Assembly: GCA_900088475.1 (NCBI GenBank)
Contig: FLMG01000943.1
Coordinates: 17,842 to 31,572 of the forward strand
Origin: Hyphochytrium catenoides
Lineage: Eukaryota > Sar > Hyphochytriomycetes > Hyphochytriales > Hyphochytriaceae
Length of the DNA: 13,731 bases
Reading direction: 5' to 3'
Part shown: in pieces, positions 1 to 7,880 of the stretch
Layout of the letters: each line of letters starts with the position of its first letter
Numbering within the stretch: the first letter of the stretch is position 1
Position numbers and translations under genes: made by a program
The notes under the pieces: model-generated
What the model was told of the DNA's origin: nothing
The model's database searches: none
What the model saw: only the letters and a program-made list of their open reading frames with translations

Positions 1-1256
1 CGTTTCGCGCAGGAAAGAACGTGGGCATCGCACTGGTCTTTATGGCCAACAGGGAAGTGAGTGTTGCAGAATGTGCAGTCCGAGCCAGGGCAAACGTTAG
101 CTCTGTGCAGGTTGATAGCTCCTATGGAGGAAAACCTCTCCCCACAGTCGTTACACCGAAGATATGGACAGGACTTGCAGTGGTCTTCTTTTGACGCTCG
201 AGAAGAGTAGGGGCAGACACAGAGGGGGCAACGGGCTTCCTTGCAGTGTCTTAGGTGCTGGTTCTTGCCTTGTACAGAAAGAAAGGAGCTAAGGCAGAAC
301 TCGCAGGATCTATCTTTGGCACAGGCGCGAACATGCTGCTCTCTCTCCTCTCTCGAGTGGAACTTTTTCCCGCAGGGCTGACATACTCCTCCTTCAACGC
401 ACTCCTTCATATGAGCTTCCTTTTCCAGTCTACTAGTCGCCCTAAAGCTGCAAGAGTGGCATGCGCGCTCTGAACAAGAAGGAATGTGGTTGAGCATTTG
501 CTCTCGATTCTCCACTTTGACATGGCAAAAGTCACAGAACCGCCAGTGGCAGTAGGGCCTGTGAAGGTCCCGGGCCATAGCGCTGACGAAGTCTGTTGAG
601 AGGCAGAAAGGACACACAGGCTTTAGGCAGAGCTTTTTGTGCTCTAGTGAGGCCTCAGCCGTCGCGAAGTCATCCTTCCCACAGTTACGGCACCACCAGT
701 TTGGGCAACGAGATCCGTTGTGGAGCTTCCATTCAGTCACACTCACGAAGCCTTTGGCACATAAAGGGCAGGAGCTGGGAAAGCTAGGACCGGGAGACCC
801 TTGAGGGTTACCTTGCAGTACAGAGTTAACATAGAGGAAAAGTCAGGAGGAGGCGGGTGGCATGATACCAGGTTTGAAAGAATGAGGTATCCCAATGGAG
901 TGCGAAGGATGGACTAACAGCACATTATCTTAGAGGGTCAAGAAAGGAAGAGTCACAGACTCTTTTGCCGTCAGTACCGCTATTGATGTGACGATGACAT
1001 AACAAGGAAAGCTAGATATCATGCAGTCGTGTTTAATACGAAGAGTGTCTTAGGTCTGGTAGAAGGGAAGCAGAAAATTGAAATGGAGAGACGTGAAGTT
1101 ACCGGTGTTAGATCTGATGTTTGGCTGAGATTCTCCAAGACCGCGGACGGCATCTTTAGCACATTGGACGGTGTGCTCATCCCTCTCGGCTTTGGAGTCA
1201 AACAAAACTCTGCAGATGCGGCAGCGCACCCTCCTACCTCTTTTTGGCATGGTCAT
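1..1256 (-). CDS. Tandem C2HC zinc-finger protein (3' partial, two exons seen)
   Basis: Reading the minus strand gives exon 1 (1256 to 1103) and exon 2 (about 811 to 1, open to the window edge), at least 321 residues. Exon 1 starts at ATG 1256 (A at -3; a second ATG at 1250 is equally possible), has a basic N-terminus MTMPKRGRRVRC, and holds one finger. Exon 2 holds ten more. The repeated pattern is C-x2-C-x12-H-x3-C, with x13-x14 or x4 in a few fingers, for example CQPCGKKF..EQHVRAC and CEFCLSSF..NQHLRHC. Linkers are mostly only 4-5 residues. The last ligand is Cys, not His, in all eleven, so these are CCHC fingers close to the zf-C2HC_2 type rather than classical C2H2. Such fingers usually bind nucleic acid or protein; the target here is unknown. 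There is no stop in 269 codons of exon 2. The C-terminus lies outside the window, and an additional 5' exon is possible. Confidence 0.82.
812..1102 (-). other. Spliceosomal intron in the zinc-finger gene
   Basis: The exon 1 frame ends at ACACCG|GTAACTT (donor GT at 1102-1101, phase 1). The exon 2 frame is closed upstream by an in-frame TGA near 855, so an intron is required. The acceptor at 813-812 (CTGTACTGCAAG|GT) follows a pyrimidine-rich stretch and restores the phase. A second phase-compatible acceptor lies at 801-800 (CCCTCAAG|GG) and would drop four residues. Intron length would be 291 or 303 nt. The exact acceptor is inference; the existence of an intron is well supported because both sides encode the same finger type. 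Confidence 0.65.
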
Positions 1257-1935
1257 TCTGTCAGACGTTCGACCCTGAGCCCCTGTCAGCTTAGGGCTGG
1301 AACTCTTGCGCGTTGATCCTTTATTCAGCCAGGTAGCGGTGTGGAACTCCAAAAGCCCACGTAGACGTCGCGGGACCTCACCTCTCGCACCTGACTCTTT
1401 CCTATCCGCTTGTACACCACTTCTGCTTTCCGTCACGCCAGTGTTGGGGAGAAAAATAATGCCTATGAGAGATTGAGACCGAGCCTTGCACTCGGCACGC
1501 AGTAGGCAGACTGAGTCCTATCGAACCGGTTAGCGGGGAAACAGATCCAGCGCTAGCTTTCCCTTGGAGTGCTGACCCTACGGCGGCGGTAGAGCAGTCC
1601 AGACTCTACAGCGGCAGAGCTCTATCAGGTCGCCCAAGGTTCTGATGGGTGAGTCTTGGCAGGGTCACCTTCACAGAATATTCGCGTAAAGGTACACTAC
1701 GGTTATAGCACTGCATTATGCTACGGCCAAGTGCTCTCGCGCCAAATGACTGAGATAATATCCTATCCTAAGAATCCTGGGTCCTGTAATCGTCGCTTCA
1801 TAGTATCAACCACTGTTGGGAGCATCTGAAATTCAAAACTCAAACCCTCAGAATTGGCGCCAAAGATCTAGTATATTATGTAATCCAAGCAGTAAAATAC
1901 CCCTTTATCCATTATTTTGATGGAATCCGTTCTGA
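1257..1935. other. Intergenic / 5' region of the zinc-finger gene
   Basis: The minus-strand frame of exon 1 stays open upstream to 1436, but the codon there is GTG and no ATG lies before 1256, so this part is probably 5' leader. Beyond it I see no convincing gene on either strand. The only structure is a short imperfect hairpin near 1586-1606 (GTAGAG..CTCTAC, 9 nt loop). No TATA box or other promoter element can be named with confidence. Confidence 0.4.
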
Positions 1936-3597
1936 ATAGGAGACACACAGACAGGAACGTTTGAGCATTCTGATGGACTGACCAGCCCTGGACACTCTGC
2001 TGCCTCTGGGATGGGCGAGATGGACAGTCAGTAAGATGAAGAGTTCCCTGAAGAGGGGGATATGGGACAGCTCATGATGGGACTACTGCAGAGTCTGGAG
2101 GTCAGGACCCACTTCTTTGGGTCTGACGACCGGTGTGACAGCACTGGGATGGCCTCAATAACTGGTTAAATGAAGATTGAGCGACAGGGACACAAGGTTG
2201 ACTGCGGGAGTGAAGGAAGGTAGCGTAGGTACATCGTTTGACTTTCCTTCTATGGATAAAGGTCAGCGCAAGGAGATGGTGCTTTCGGGGAAGGCAACCC
2301 AGGACAGTCCTACGTGAGTAGAGGCGGGTTGGCTTCCTCTGGACTCGAGCAATGACAGAGAGGAAGACTTCTTTTACCTATAGAGTAGGATAACCTGAAT
2401 GGGAAGGACCACAAGCTCATGAGTGAAATGGAAAACTCTTCACCGTCCGTAGGTGAGGACCACGCTAGCAATAGCTGCCCTTCGTACTAGGGTTTTATTA
2501 ATGCTGCTGTTGCGGAGGGACGTTTCGATGAAGCTTGTCCAGATCAATGGTCCAGATCACGGGGATTTATTAAGGAAGGTCGTTAATTGCATAGCTTTCG
2601 CCTTGTCTTTTCATTCAAGGATTTATCCTTCTTCCTTTGCTTCTGTGCGTGCCCCAAGTTATTGACTCGAGGCGCAGAAGTCCTAGCCTAATGGAATGTC
2701 GTCATTGGGTAATCTATGGGGCGATGTTGTCTGCAACCTGCCTGACCGCCTCGATCTGCTATTCTATCCATGGAGTGAAGGAGAGGATGAAAGTGGTGAT
2801 CTTTCATTGGCAGTTGATACGCCTATTAGCTCCTCTTCTGGAGCTGAGGCAGTCACCAGGCAATCGTGATCTGATTACATATTTGACTGCCTGACTGCTG
2901 ACCACTACTATAAGACATCACCTCTCTTATCAACAATCAGAAGGGGCTTCTCGGAAAATATATCAACATACTGAGATTCTTGAGGATTGAACTCCGTCGG
3001 AGGGTTGGAGCTGTTAGCCGTTCTCCGTCTTGGTGTGCATATTCACCTTCACAGCGTCACCAGGTAGCAGAAGCTATAGCGATTCGAGTCATAAACTCTT
3101 CTGTGCAGCTCCAAGCATTTATGATACTTGCTGTCGGTCGTGGTCTAGGCCAGTGGCCCATCGATTTTGAAAGGTGCTGCTGCTGGTTGGCAACCTGTGA
3201 TCAGTGTGACAAAGCGTGCCATGGATTGCCAGATCCTTGTCGTACCAATTTCATATAGACACTTGGCTGCCTATCATCGCTCGCCCCTTGTCATTGGCCG
3301 AATACAGCGCTTCCACTGCCAGCGGACTAAGATATCTAGCTATAGAAAGATGTAATGAGCGCAGAGCGAGTAGATCAGATAAGCTCGGCATTCTTCTTGG
3401 CTTCTCTTCGCGTAGGTGACTGGGTGAGCACTCTGTGCCTTCATCTATTGGACTTCAGAGATACTGACCGACCCTTCTTAAAGACAGTGCGAGGGAAGCA
3501 ACGGAAAACCTGCTCAGTTCAACAGATTTCATCAGCCCTACTAATTATTGAGCTCCTAGAAGATTCAGGAAGGCCTTCTTTGATGTTGGGGTTGTGA
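1936..3597 (+). pseudogene. Decayed protein-coding sequence, not identified
   Basis: Coding-like protein text runs along the plus strand but is cut by stops and switches frame. Pieces: 1936-2169 (frame 1, one internal TAA at 2032; includes EFPEEGDMGQLMMGLLQSLE); 2174-2383 (frame 2, TGA at 2315; includes GTSFDFPSMDKGQRKEM); 2389-2586 (frame 1, TAG at 2488; includes GFINAAVAEGRFDEACPD); 2696-2974 (frame 2, from ATG 2696, TGA at 2867; includes YPWSEGEDESGDLSLAVDTP); 3149-3355 (frame 2); and 3355-3597 (frame 1, ATG overlapping the previous stop as TAATG, 80 codons). The acidic, Ser-rich composition and the joining of frames look like a relic gene or transposable-element ORF. Short exons of a live gene are an alternative, but internal stops inside the best stretches argue against it. 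A weak resemblance to a Copia RNase H motif (LSLAEYSAS near 3287) is not enough to name a family. Confidence 0.4.
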
Positions 3598-4198
3598 GTT
3601 AACAGTATGATGGATGATGATCAGGGAGCGCCATCTACAGATGCGAAAGAGAACTAGCAGTAGCGTCTGCGTCGCGAAATAAAGAAGGGATAGCACCACC
3701 ATAATATATATGGAGCCTCAAAAAGTGCCACAGGTCAGAGGGATGAGCTAATTGAAGTTGGATCAGAGGTAGACTGACAAGAGAGGAGACATCTACTAAC
3801 CATTGTTTTATGCCGCTCCGGCTAAAAGAGTAAGAGAGGTGGTACCGTCGTACCATGTGCCGGGCCTCCTCCTTCGTAAATGGTTATCCGAGGCCAGGCA
3901 CTGATGATGGAGCTACTAACTGGGAAGAATAAAAAGGTGTTTGTGGCTAGTATTGTAGGGCTTTCATCGCTCACAATGCGTATTTGCACCTCATCGTTGG
4001 TTATTCTCACCAGGAGGTCAGGCTGACCATCATCACTCGCTTTCGCAGAAGAGTATTAGGTATGCCGTATCAATGGATAGAGTTTTGGAACTGCCAGTGC
4101 TGACAAGCAGAAATCCTCGTCCTATCATAGATGATGCTGGTCAGTGCCAGAGGCACCCTTAGCCACACACCTCATGGGGCAAAGAAGAAGGAGTAACG
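3598..4198 (+). other. Gene-poor stretch with short coding-like fragments
   Basis: No gene can be defended here. Short plus-strand frames read like protein and may continue the decayed sequence to the left: 3880-4026 (48 codons from ATG, includes MELLTGKNKKVFVASIVGLS) and a fragment near 4068-4160 (MDRVLELPVLTSRNPRPIID). Each is closed by stops on both sides. Confidence 0.2.
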
Positions 4199-4438
4199 AT
4201 GGCGGCGGGAAATCAAGAAGGAAACGACAAAATCTTTGGGTTTATACATCACGCTGGTGGCCATTCTATTGTTGGAGTGTGTCCTCCTTGGCTCCCAACT
4301 ACTGCTTCTTTGTCCCGATCATTTTATTTGAGTTACTGCTTCTACTCCAGCAGCAGTACCACCATTCAGTATGTTATCTTGTTGTCGCTAGCATTCATTA
4401 TCCTTGAAGCGGTATCTTCTGGTGGGCAGAGGGAATAA
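4199..4438 (+). CDS. Small ORF with one hydrophobic segment, doubtful
   Basis: An ATG-initiated frame of 79 residues. It begins MAAGNQEGNDKIFGFIHHAG, and residues about 60-73 (YVILLSLAFIILEA) form a hydrophobic stretch that could cross a membrane. The start has A at -3 (acgATG). There is no recognised domain, and it lies in a region of decayed coding fragments, so it may be another relic or chance. No partner gene or regulatory site is visible. Confidence 0.18.
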   Translation: MAAGNQEGNDKIFGFIHHAGGHSIVGVCPPWLPTTASLSRSFYLSYCFYSSSSTTIQYVILLSLAFIILEAVSSGGQRE

Positions 4439-5042
4439 ATTGCGTGATGATGTCCTCATGTTTTAGAGCTGTGTCAGAGAGAGTTTTTTATCCTCACAAA
4501 AACAGAGCTAACACATGCGGAAGGTGATTGAGCAACTCCGTTCTCTCTTTTGGATGAAGAGCCTACTATAGACCAAGCCTGCACGAGTCGCAACTCAAAG
4601 GCGAGAGAGCAGGAGAGCAGAGCAAAGTGTCGCGGTTTATTTGTTGCTTGCTAAGAACTCTTTCTTGCTATACACAGATAGTCACGAACCCTAGTACTAG
4701 CAACGGGTGTGGACGGGGCTGATTTTCTTGAGGCAGCACACAATAATGCACAAGCAGCAAATACGTATCAAGGGAAGGACAGCTATCATGGTTCAGCCAT
4801 AACAAGCCGAGCGCAGCTGCATCGTGAATCAAGAATTGCACGGCGTACAACGGCTCTGCCCTGTCATAAGCCCTCATTCTCTAACACCCTTTCTTTTGAT
4901 CTTCGTTGAAGGGAGACCTCACCTGAACCGAGAAGCCCTACAGTATAGCTCAGAGAAACGGGGAACCTCTTGACGATGCTTGTAGGGGCGGCAAAATGAG
5001 ACTATTAGAAGTCAGTCAACAGTAGGGAGCATGGTAGGGATC
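4439..5042. other. Intergenic stretch with one open frame
   Basis: No supported gene. On the plus strand a frame is open from 4682 to the stop at 4907-4909 (75 codons, no ATG, includes GADFLEAAHNNAQAANTYQG), a few bases after a pyrimidine-rich run ending in CAG at 4675-4677. It could be an exon or a relic. A minus-strand frame covers the same DNA, and neither can be preferred. Confidence 0.2.
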
Positions 5043-5354
5043 TTACTTTATAGGAGCGATCTTTGTAACAGCTCGAGAAGATTTACTATATGCAGATGAT
5101 GATGATGATGGACCCTCATCCGCAGGTTCGTCTGTCCTTCCCAGCCAGGATGTGAAACTTGAAGAAGGAAGGATGGAATAAACATCAGCGCCCAGTACAG
5201 GGGCAGGTCGCAGGTCCAACATGTTCGCATCAGAGACAGTGCCGAGCAGGCGTACAAGTAGTCCTTTGCGAGGCGGTGTATCTTGTGTACATCCCACATA
5301 CACACAGGTGAGCGATGGACCAAGAGAGCAAAAGAAAGTCCAAAGGATGGCACA
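5043..5354 (-). CDS. Possible 3'-terminal exon, Ser/Pro-rich C-terminus
   Basis: The minus-strand frame is open for 103 codons from the TAG at 5357-5355 to the stop at 5045-5043, without an ATG near its start (GTG at 5303; first ATG at codon DAN-M). It includes RKGLLVRLLGTVSDANMLDL and a Ser-rich tail with five Ser codons in a row, written by a short (TCA)n run that is the complement of the GAT repeat at 5095-5109. It lies downstream, on the same strand, of the Cys-rich exon candidate at 5443-5724 and could belong to the same transcript, but no phase-matched splice pair could be fixed. No domain recognised. Confidence 0.25.
   Translation of the reverse strand, partial: CAILWTFFCSLGPSLTCVYVGCTQDTPPRKGLLVRLLGTVSDANMLDLRPAPVLGADVYSILPSSSFTSWLGRTDEPADEGPSSSSSAYSKSSRAVTKIAPIK
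5095..5109. repeat. (GAT)5 microsatellite
   Basis: Five uninterrupted GAT units directly follow TATGCA. On the minus strand it falls inside the open frame 5354-5043 and encodes part of its serine run. Confidence 0.8.
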
Positions 5355-5442
5355 CTAGAACGGGTCAAAGGTAGGGAGAAATGAAAGAGTGCTAGGGAGT
5401 AAAAACTATTAACAGTGCGAGAGGAAGTTTCTCCTTCCTATC

Positions 5443-5724
5443 TTAGGAGCATCTTGCCGTTGTACGGTTCGTTCCCACTGCCTTTGGCTCACTAACTACT
5501 GTCGTCTGAACTGTATCCATCATCATGACAAGAACACAGGCCCCGTAATGATCGCAAGAGGTAACCCTGTCATAGTCGACCATATTAGCTGAGCTGGTGG
5601 ATGCTCCAGGAAAAAACAGCCAGACAGTACCGTTAGAAGAACATGAGTGACATTGGCTAGTGTGTTTTTCCCCTTTGTGATGCGATAGATAATCCTTGGG
5701 ACATTCTCCCTCCAGCGTTGACAG
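5443..5724 (-). CDS. Possible Cys-rich exon, unidentified
   Basis: The minus-strand sequence TTGCCTCTTTTTCGCAG at 5741-5725 is a textbook splice acceptor. Directly after it a frame stays open for 93 codons to a TAA at 5445-5443. The protein begins LSTLEGECPKDYLSHHKGEK and contains seven Cys (patterns CPKD, QCHSCSS, SCDHYGACV, RCS). I do not recognise a family. The upstream part of the same frame continues to about 5784 without an ATG, so the first exon must lie further right or the sequence is a relic. Overlapping frames in the same strand read less like protein. Confidence 0.3.
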   Translation of the reverse strand: MSTLEGECPKDYLSHHKGEKHTSQCHSCSSNGTVWLFFPGASTSSANMVDYDRVTSCDHYGACVLVMMMDTVQTTVVSEPKAVGTNRTTARCS

Positions 5725-5927
5725 CTGCGAAAAAGAGGCAACTGGCCACTTCGTAATATATAATAAGAATGCAGAAAGTAGCACTCTGTATTATAAAGGT
5801 AAGGTGAGGGATAACCAGGGGATAACAGAAAAAGAGTTTTGGATACACCGTTGTAAGAGCAACGCGCCCCATGAAGGGAGGAGGTCATGTCCAAGAAGAT
5901 AATGGCAGATAGTTCCTACTAGTTCTA

Positions 5928-6311
5928 CTAGGAGAGTGTCATGGTAGACACAACTACCGCCAGATAGCAGAAAGTGAGGTGTGGCAGCTGCACAGAGGAT
6001 CTGCTGCGGATCTGCACAGAATAATGATGCTGGTAGCTTTGAAGAAGGTAGGTAAGGTACGAAGCGCGAGAACCGGATGATTTTATCCCTTGGCCATGAC
6101 CAGCGCCAAGGTTCTCTGCGACGAACTCATGATGGCATGATCTTTCTGACCCGCCATCATGGCCGTCCGCCCCACTTTCAAGGTTGTCAGACCACCACAC
6201 AGACATTCTAAACGTAAACCACGCTACCTCCAGTCGTAGTTGTTGTACTGTACTACAAAGATGATGTTGAGTTAAAAGACAGAAGTCGTTAGTTGTATGT
6301 GTGGCGGTCAT
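5928..6311 (-). CDS. Hypothetical ORF, doubtful
   Basis: A 127-codon ATG frame on the minus strand. Its middle part is rich in Gly, His, Asp and Ser (SGADGHDGGSERSCHHEF) and its last 15 residues are hydrophobic. No signal peptide, domain or family can be recognised. The opposite strand also carries a shorter protein-like frame (about 6077-6211), so the coding strand is uncertain. Confidence 0.18.
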   Translation of the reverse strand: MTATHTTNDFCLLTQHHLCSTVQQLRLEVAWFTFRMSVWWSDNLESGADGHDGGSERSCHHEFVAENLGAGHGQGIKSSGSRASYLTYLLQSYQHHYSVQIRSRSSVQLPHLTFCYLAVVVSTMTLS

Positions 6312-6524
6312 GAGGGTACAAAATACATGATCTCCAGAACATTAACCGCCGCTCGTGCTTCAAAGATCTTAGATCTGACTAACGTGATCTTATTCTTTCA
6401 CATGTTTGCATGAAAGAAACAATAAAGTCTAACCATCGAATGTCCAATAAACACGTCACAGGTCTGAAGACTTCAAGAGCCGGAATGTTTTCTCCTACCT
6501 TCACGTCAGGCTCACGACACTTTT

Positions 6525-7081
6525 ATGAGGAATAACCAGCTACTGCATTCTCGATCCGGATTGTCCTGGGTGGGTTTATTCCATTTGCAGCACATTCTTG
6601 GACACTTTAACACCTGTTCGCTCCTCTATTTCCTTGAAGATGGATACCACGCATACCTCTATCATTTCTTCCCATAGTTAAGATCCTGCTGTATACCATT
6701 CTGACTCTCTTTCCCCTGCCATCGTTGCATCCTTGTTTCACCTCTCTCTCCATCACTTTCTTCGATTTTCTTCTCTCCGCTTAGGAACGGACAAGAGAGC
6801 CAGAACAGCTGAGGAAGAAATTTGAACAAAGGAGTGCATCAGGCAAACGAGGAAGGTCCTTCCCCCTTATCTTCATCGCCTTTCTATGTGTACAAAGCGC
6901 CAGGCACAGTGACAGAAGCTCCAACAGCCACACAGAAGACAGGCCCGCCATCGCTGCTGATGAAGACCATCAAAGAGTGATCAAAGGGAAAATGCCCTTC
7001 CTGTCCTTGCCTGGCCGCCCTGGAGGTCCAGCTTTAGATCGTGCCGACCGGAACGTCCAACCACACAGTGAGCCAAGGTGA
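6525..7081 (+). CDS. Candidate two-exon gene, small basic/hydrophilic protein
   Basis: A long pyrimidine tract (about 6704-6783) ends in CTCTCCGCTTAG at 6784, an excellent splice acceptor. After it a frame is open for 98 codons (6785-7078, stop TGA 7079-7081) but has no ATG until residue 72. It begins ERTREPEQLRKKFEQ and includes a short hydrophobic run FPLIFIAFLCV. Upstream, ATG 6525 opens a 50-codon frame; a GTGGGT donor at 6570 would join residue 15 (..GLSW) to the second frame in phase 0, giving 113 residues with a 215-nt intron. This model is inference. The second frame could also be an internal exon, with donor CCAAG|GTGAAC at 7077/7078. No family recognised. Confidence 0.25.
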
Positions 7082-7880
7082 ACACAAAGCGGAATAACCT
7101 GGGGCAGGATAAAAGGGGCAAGAGGAAAGGGAAGAAGGAGTCAGAAGATACAACTCCAGATAGAGGCCCAAAAAAGTTGATAGTGGGACATTGCCGAAGA
7201 ATATAAGCGGGAGAGTAAGGAGACCCTATGTGGCGGAAGGCATCATGGCGGGAGAGAGCCCAAGGAGTTTATGGCTGTCTCTCCTCGGGCTGCTCGTACC
7301 TGGCGCGGTACACGGACTTCCCACCTTCCGCGGCCTCTTTCCGCCCTTTCTTCAGGGACAATGCTACCCAACATGGTGGGAAGATCGTATGGGGGCAAAT
7401 CTATGAAGGAGGGGAAAGAATAAGAGCGGATGCAAGGGGGCGGCACTGCTGGGCTTGTAAAGTGGTCAAGCTCACAATAGAGAAAGCTAAAACATGGAGT
7501 AATAAAGGAGATCTGGAGAAATGACAAGGAAGGACTGAGGGAAGGGCGAGCGGAGATGAAGACATAACGATCTTCTTTTCTCCTCCTCCCTTGTGGCGGG
7601 CGAACACATTGATCGGTGATACTGGAGGCTTCAGTCCTCTTGAGAAGGGCAACATGACTTTCTCTCTCCGTCCTTTCTTCCTTTTTCGCTGCAGAGGATG
7701 CTCAGTGTTCGTCCTCGCCACCTTCGCCCAGAACTCTGAGTGTCATTCTCAAAGTTCCCTCTTGGTCGCAAGCAGCCTCCAACTTACCAACCTCCCGCAC
7801 ACCCACCGCGAGAGATAGCCTACCACCGACTACATAGCTTTCTAAATAGTTGTTTTCAAAAGACTTTTATCAGCAGCATC
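7082..7880 (+). promoter_or_regulatory. 5' region of the protease gene
   Basis: The stretch is strongly strand-asymmetric: purine-rich on the plus strand over roughly 7085-7560, then pyrimidine-rich (7570-7590 and 7655-7690). The last 150 bases before the protease ATG are C/T/A-rich, like the leader of a well-expressed fungal or protist gene. A TATAA lies at 7202-7206 but is about 680 bp from the ATG, too far to assign. Frames of 70-100 codons exist on both strands but are poor in protein character and overlap each other. No gene is called. Confidence 0.35.

Noticed and set aside
1050-1436. Exon 1 of the finger gene taken as a complete 128-residue protein
   Set aside because: Its first codon is GTG and its last 18 residues lie beyond a good splice donor; the finger pattern continues in exon 2.
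1586-1606. Short hairpin GTAGAG..CTCTAC
   Set aside because: A six-base stem is expected by chance in a window of this size and has no context.
3216-3419. LSLAEYSAS resembling the Copia SSTEAEY motif
   Set aside because: Only a few residues agree, the neighbouring RNase H blocks are missing, and another frame over the same DNA reads equally well.
7228-7527. Overlapping 94-98 codon frames on both strands in the purine-rich tract
   Set aside because: They arise from biased composition that lacks stops; neither has domain content or convincing codon pattern.
7740-7880. Upstream extension of the protease frame from GTG 7740
   Set aside because: It would put 47 residues before an otherwise perfect signal peptide and uses a non-ATG codon; ATG 7881 is clearly the start.
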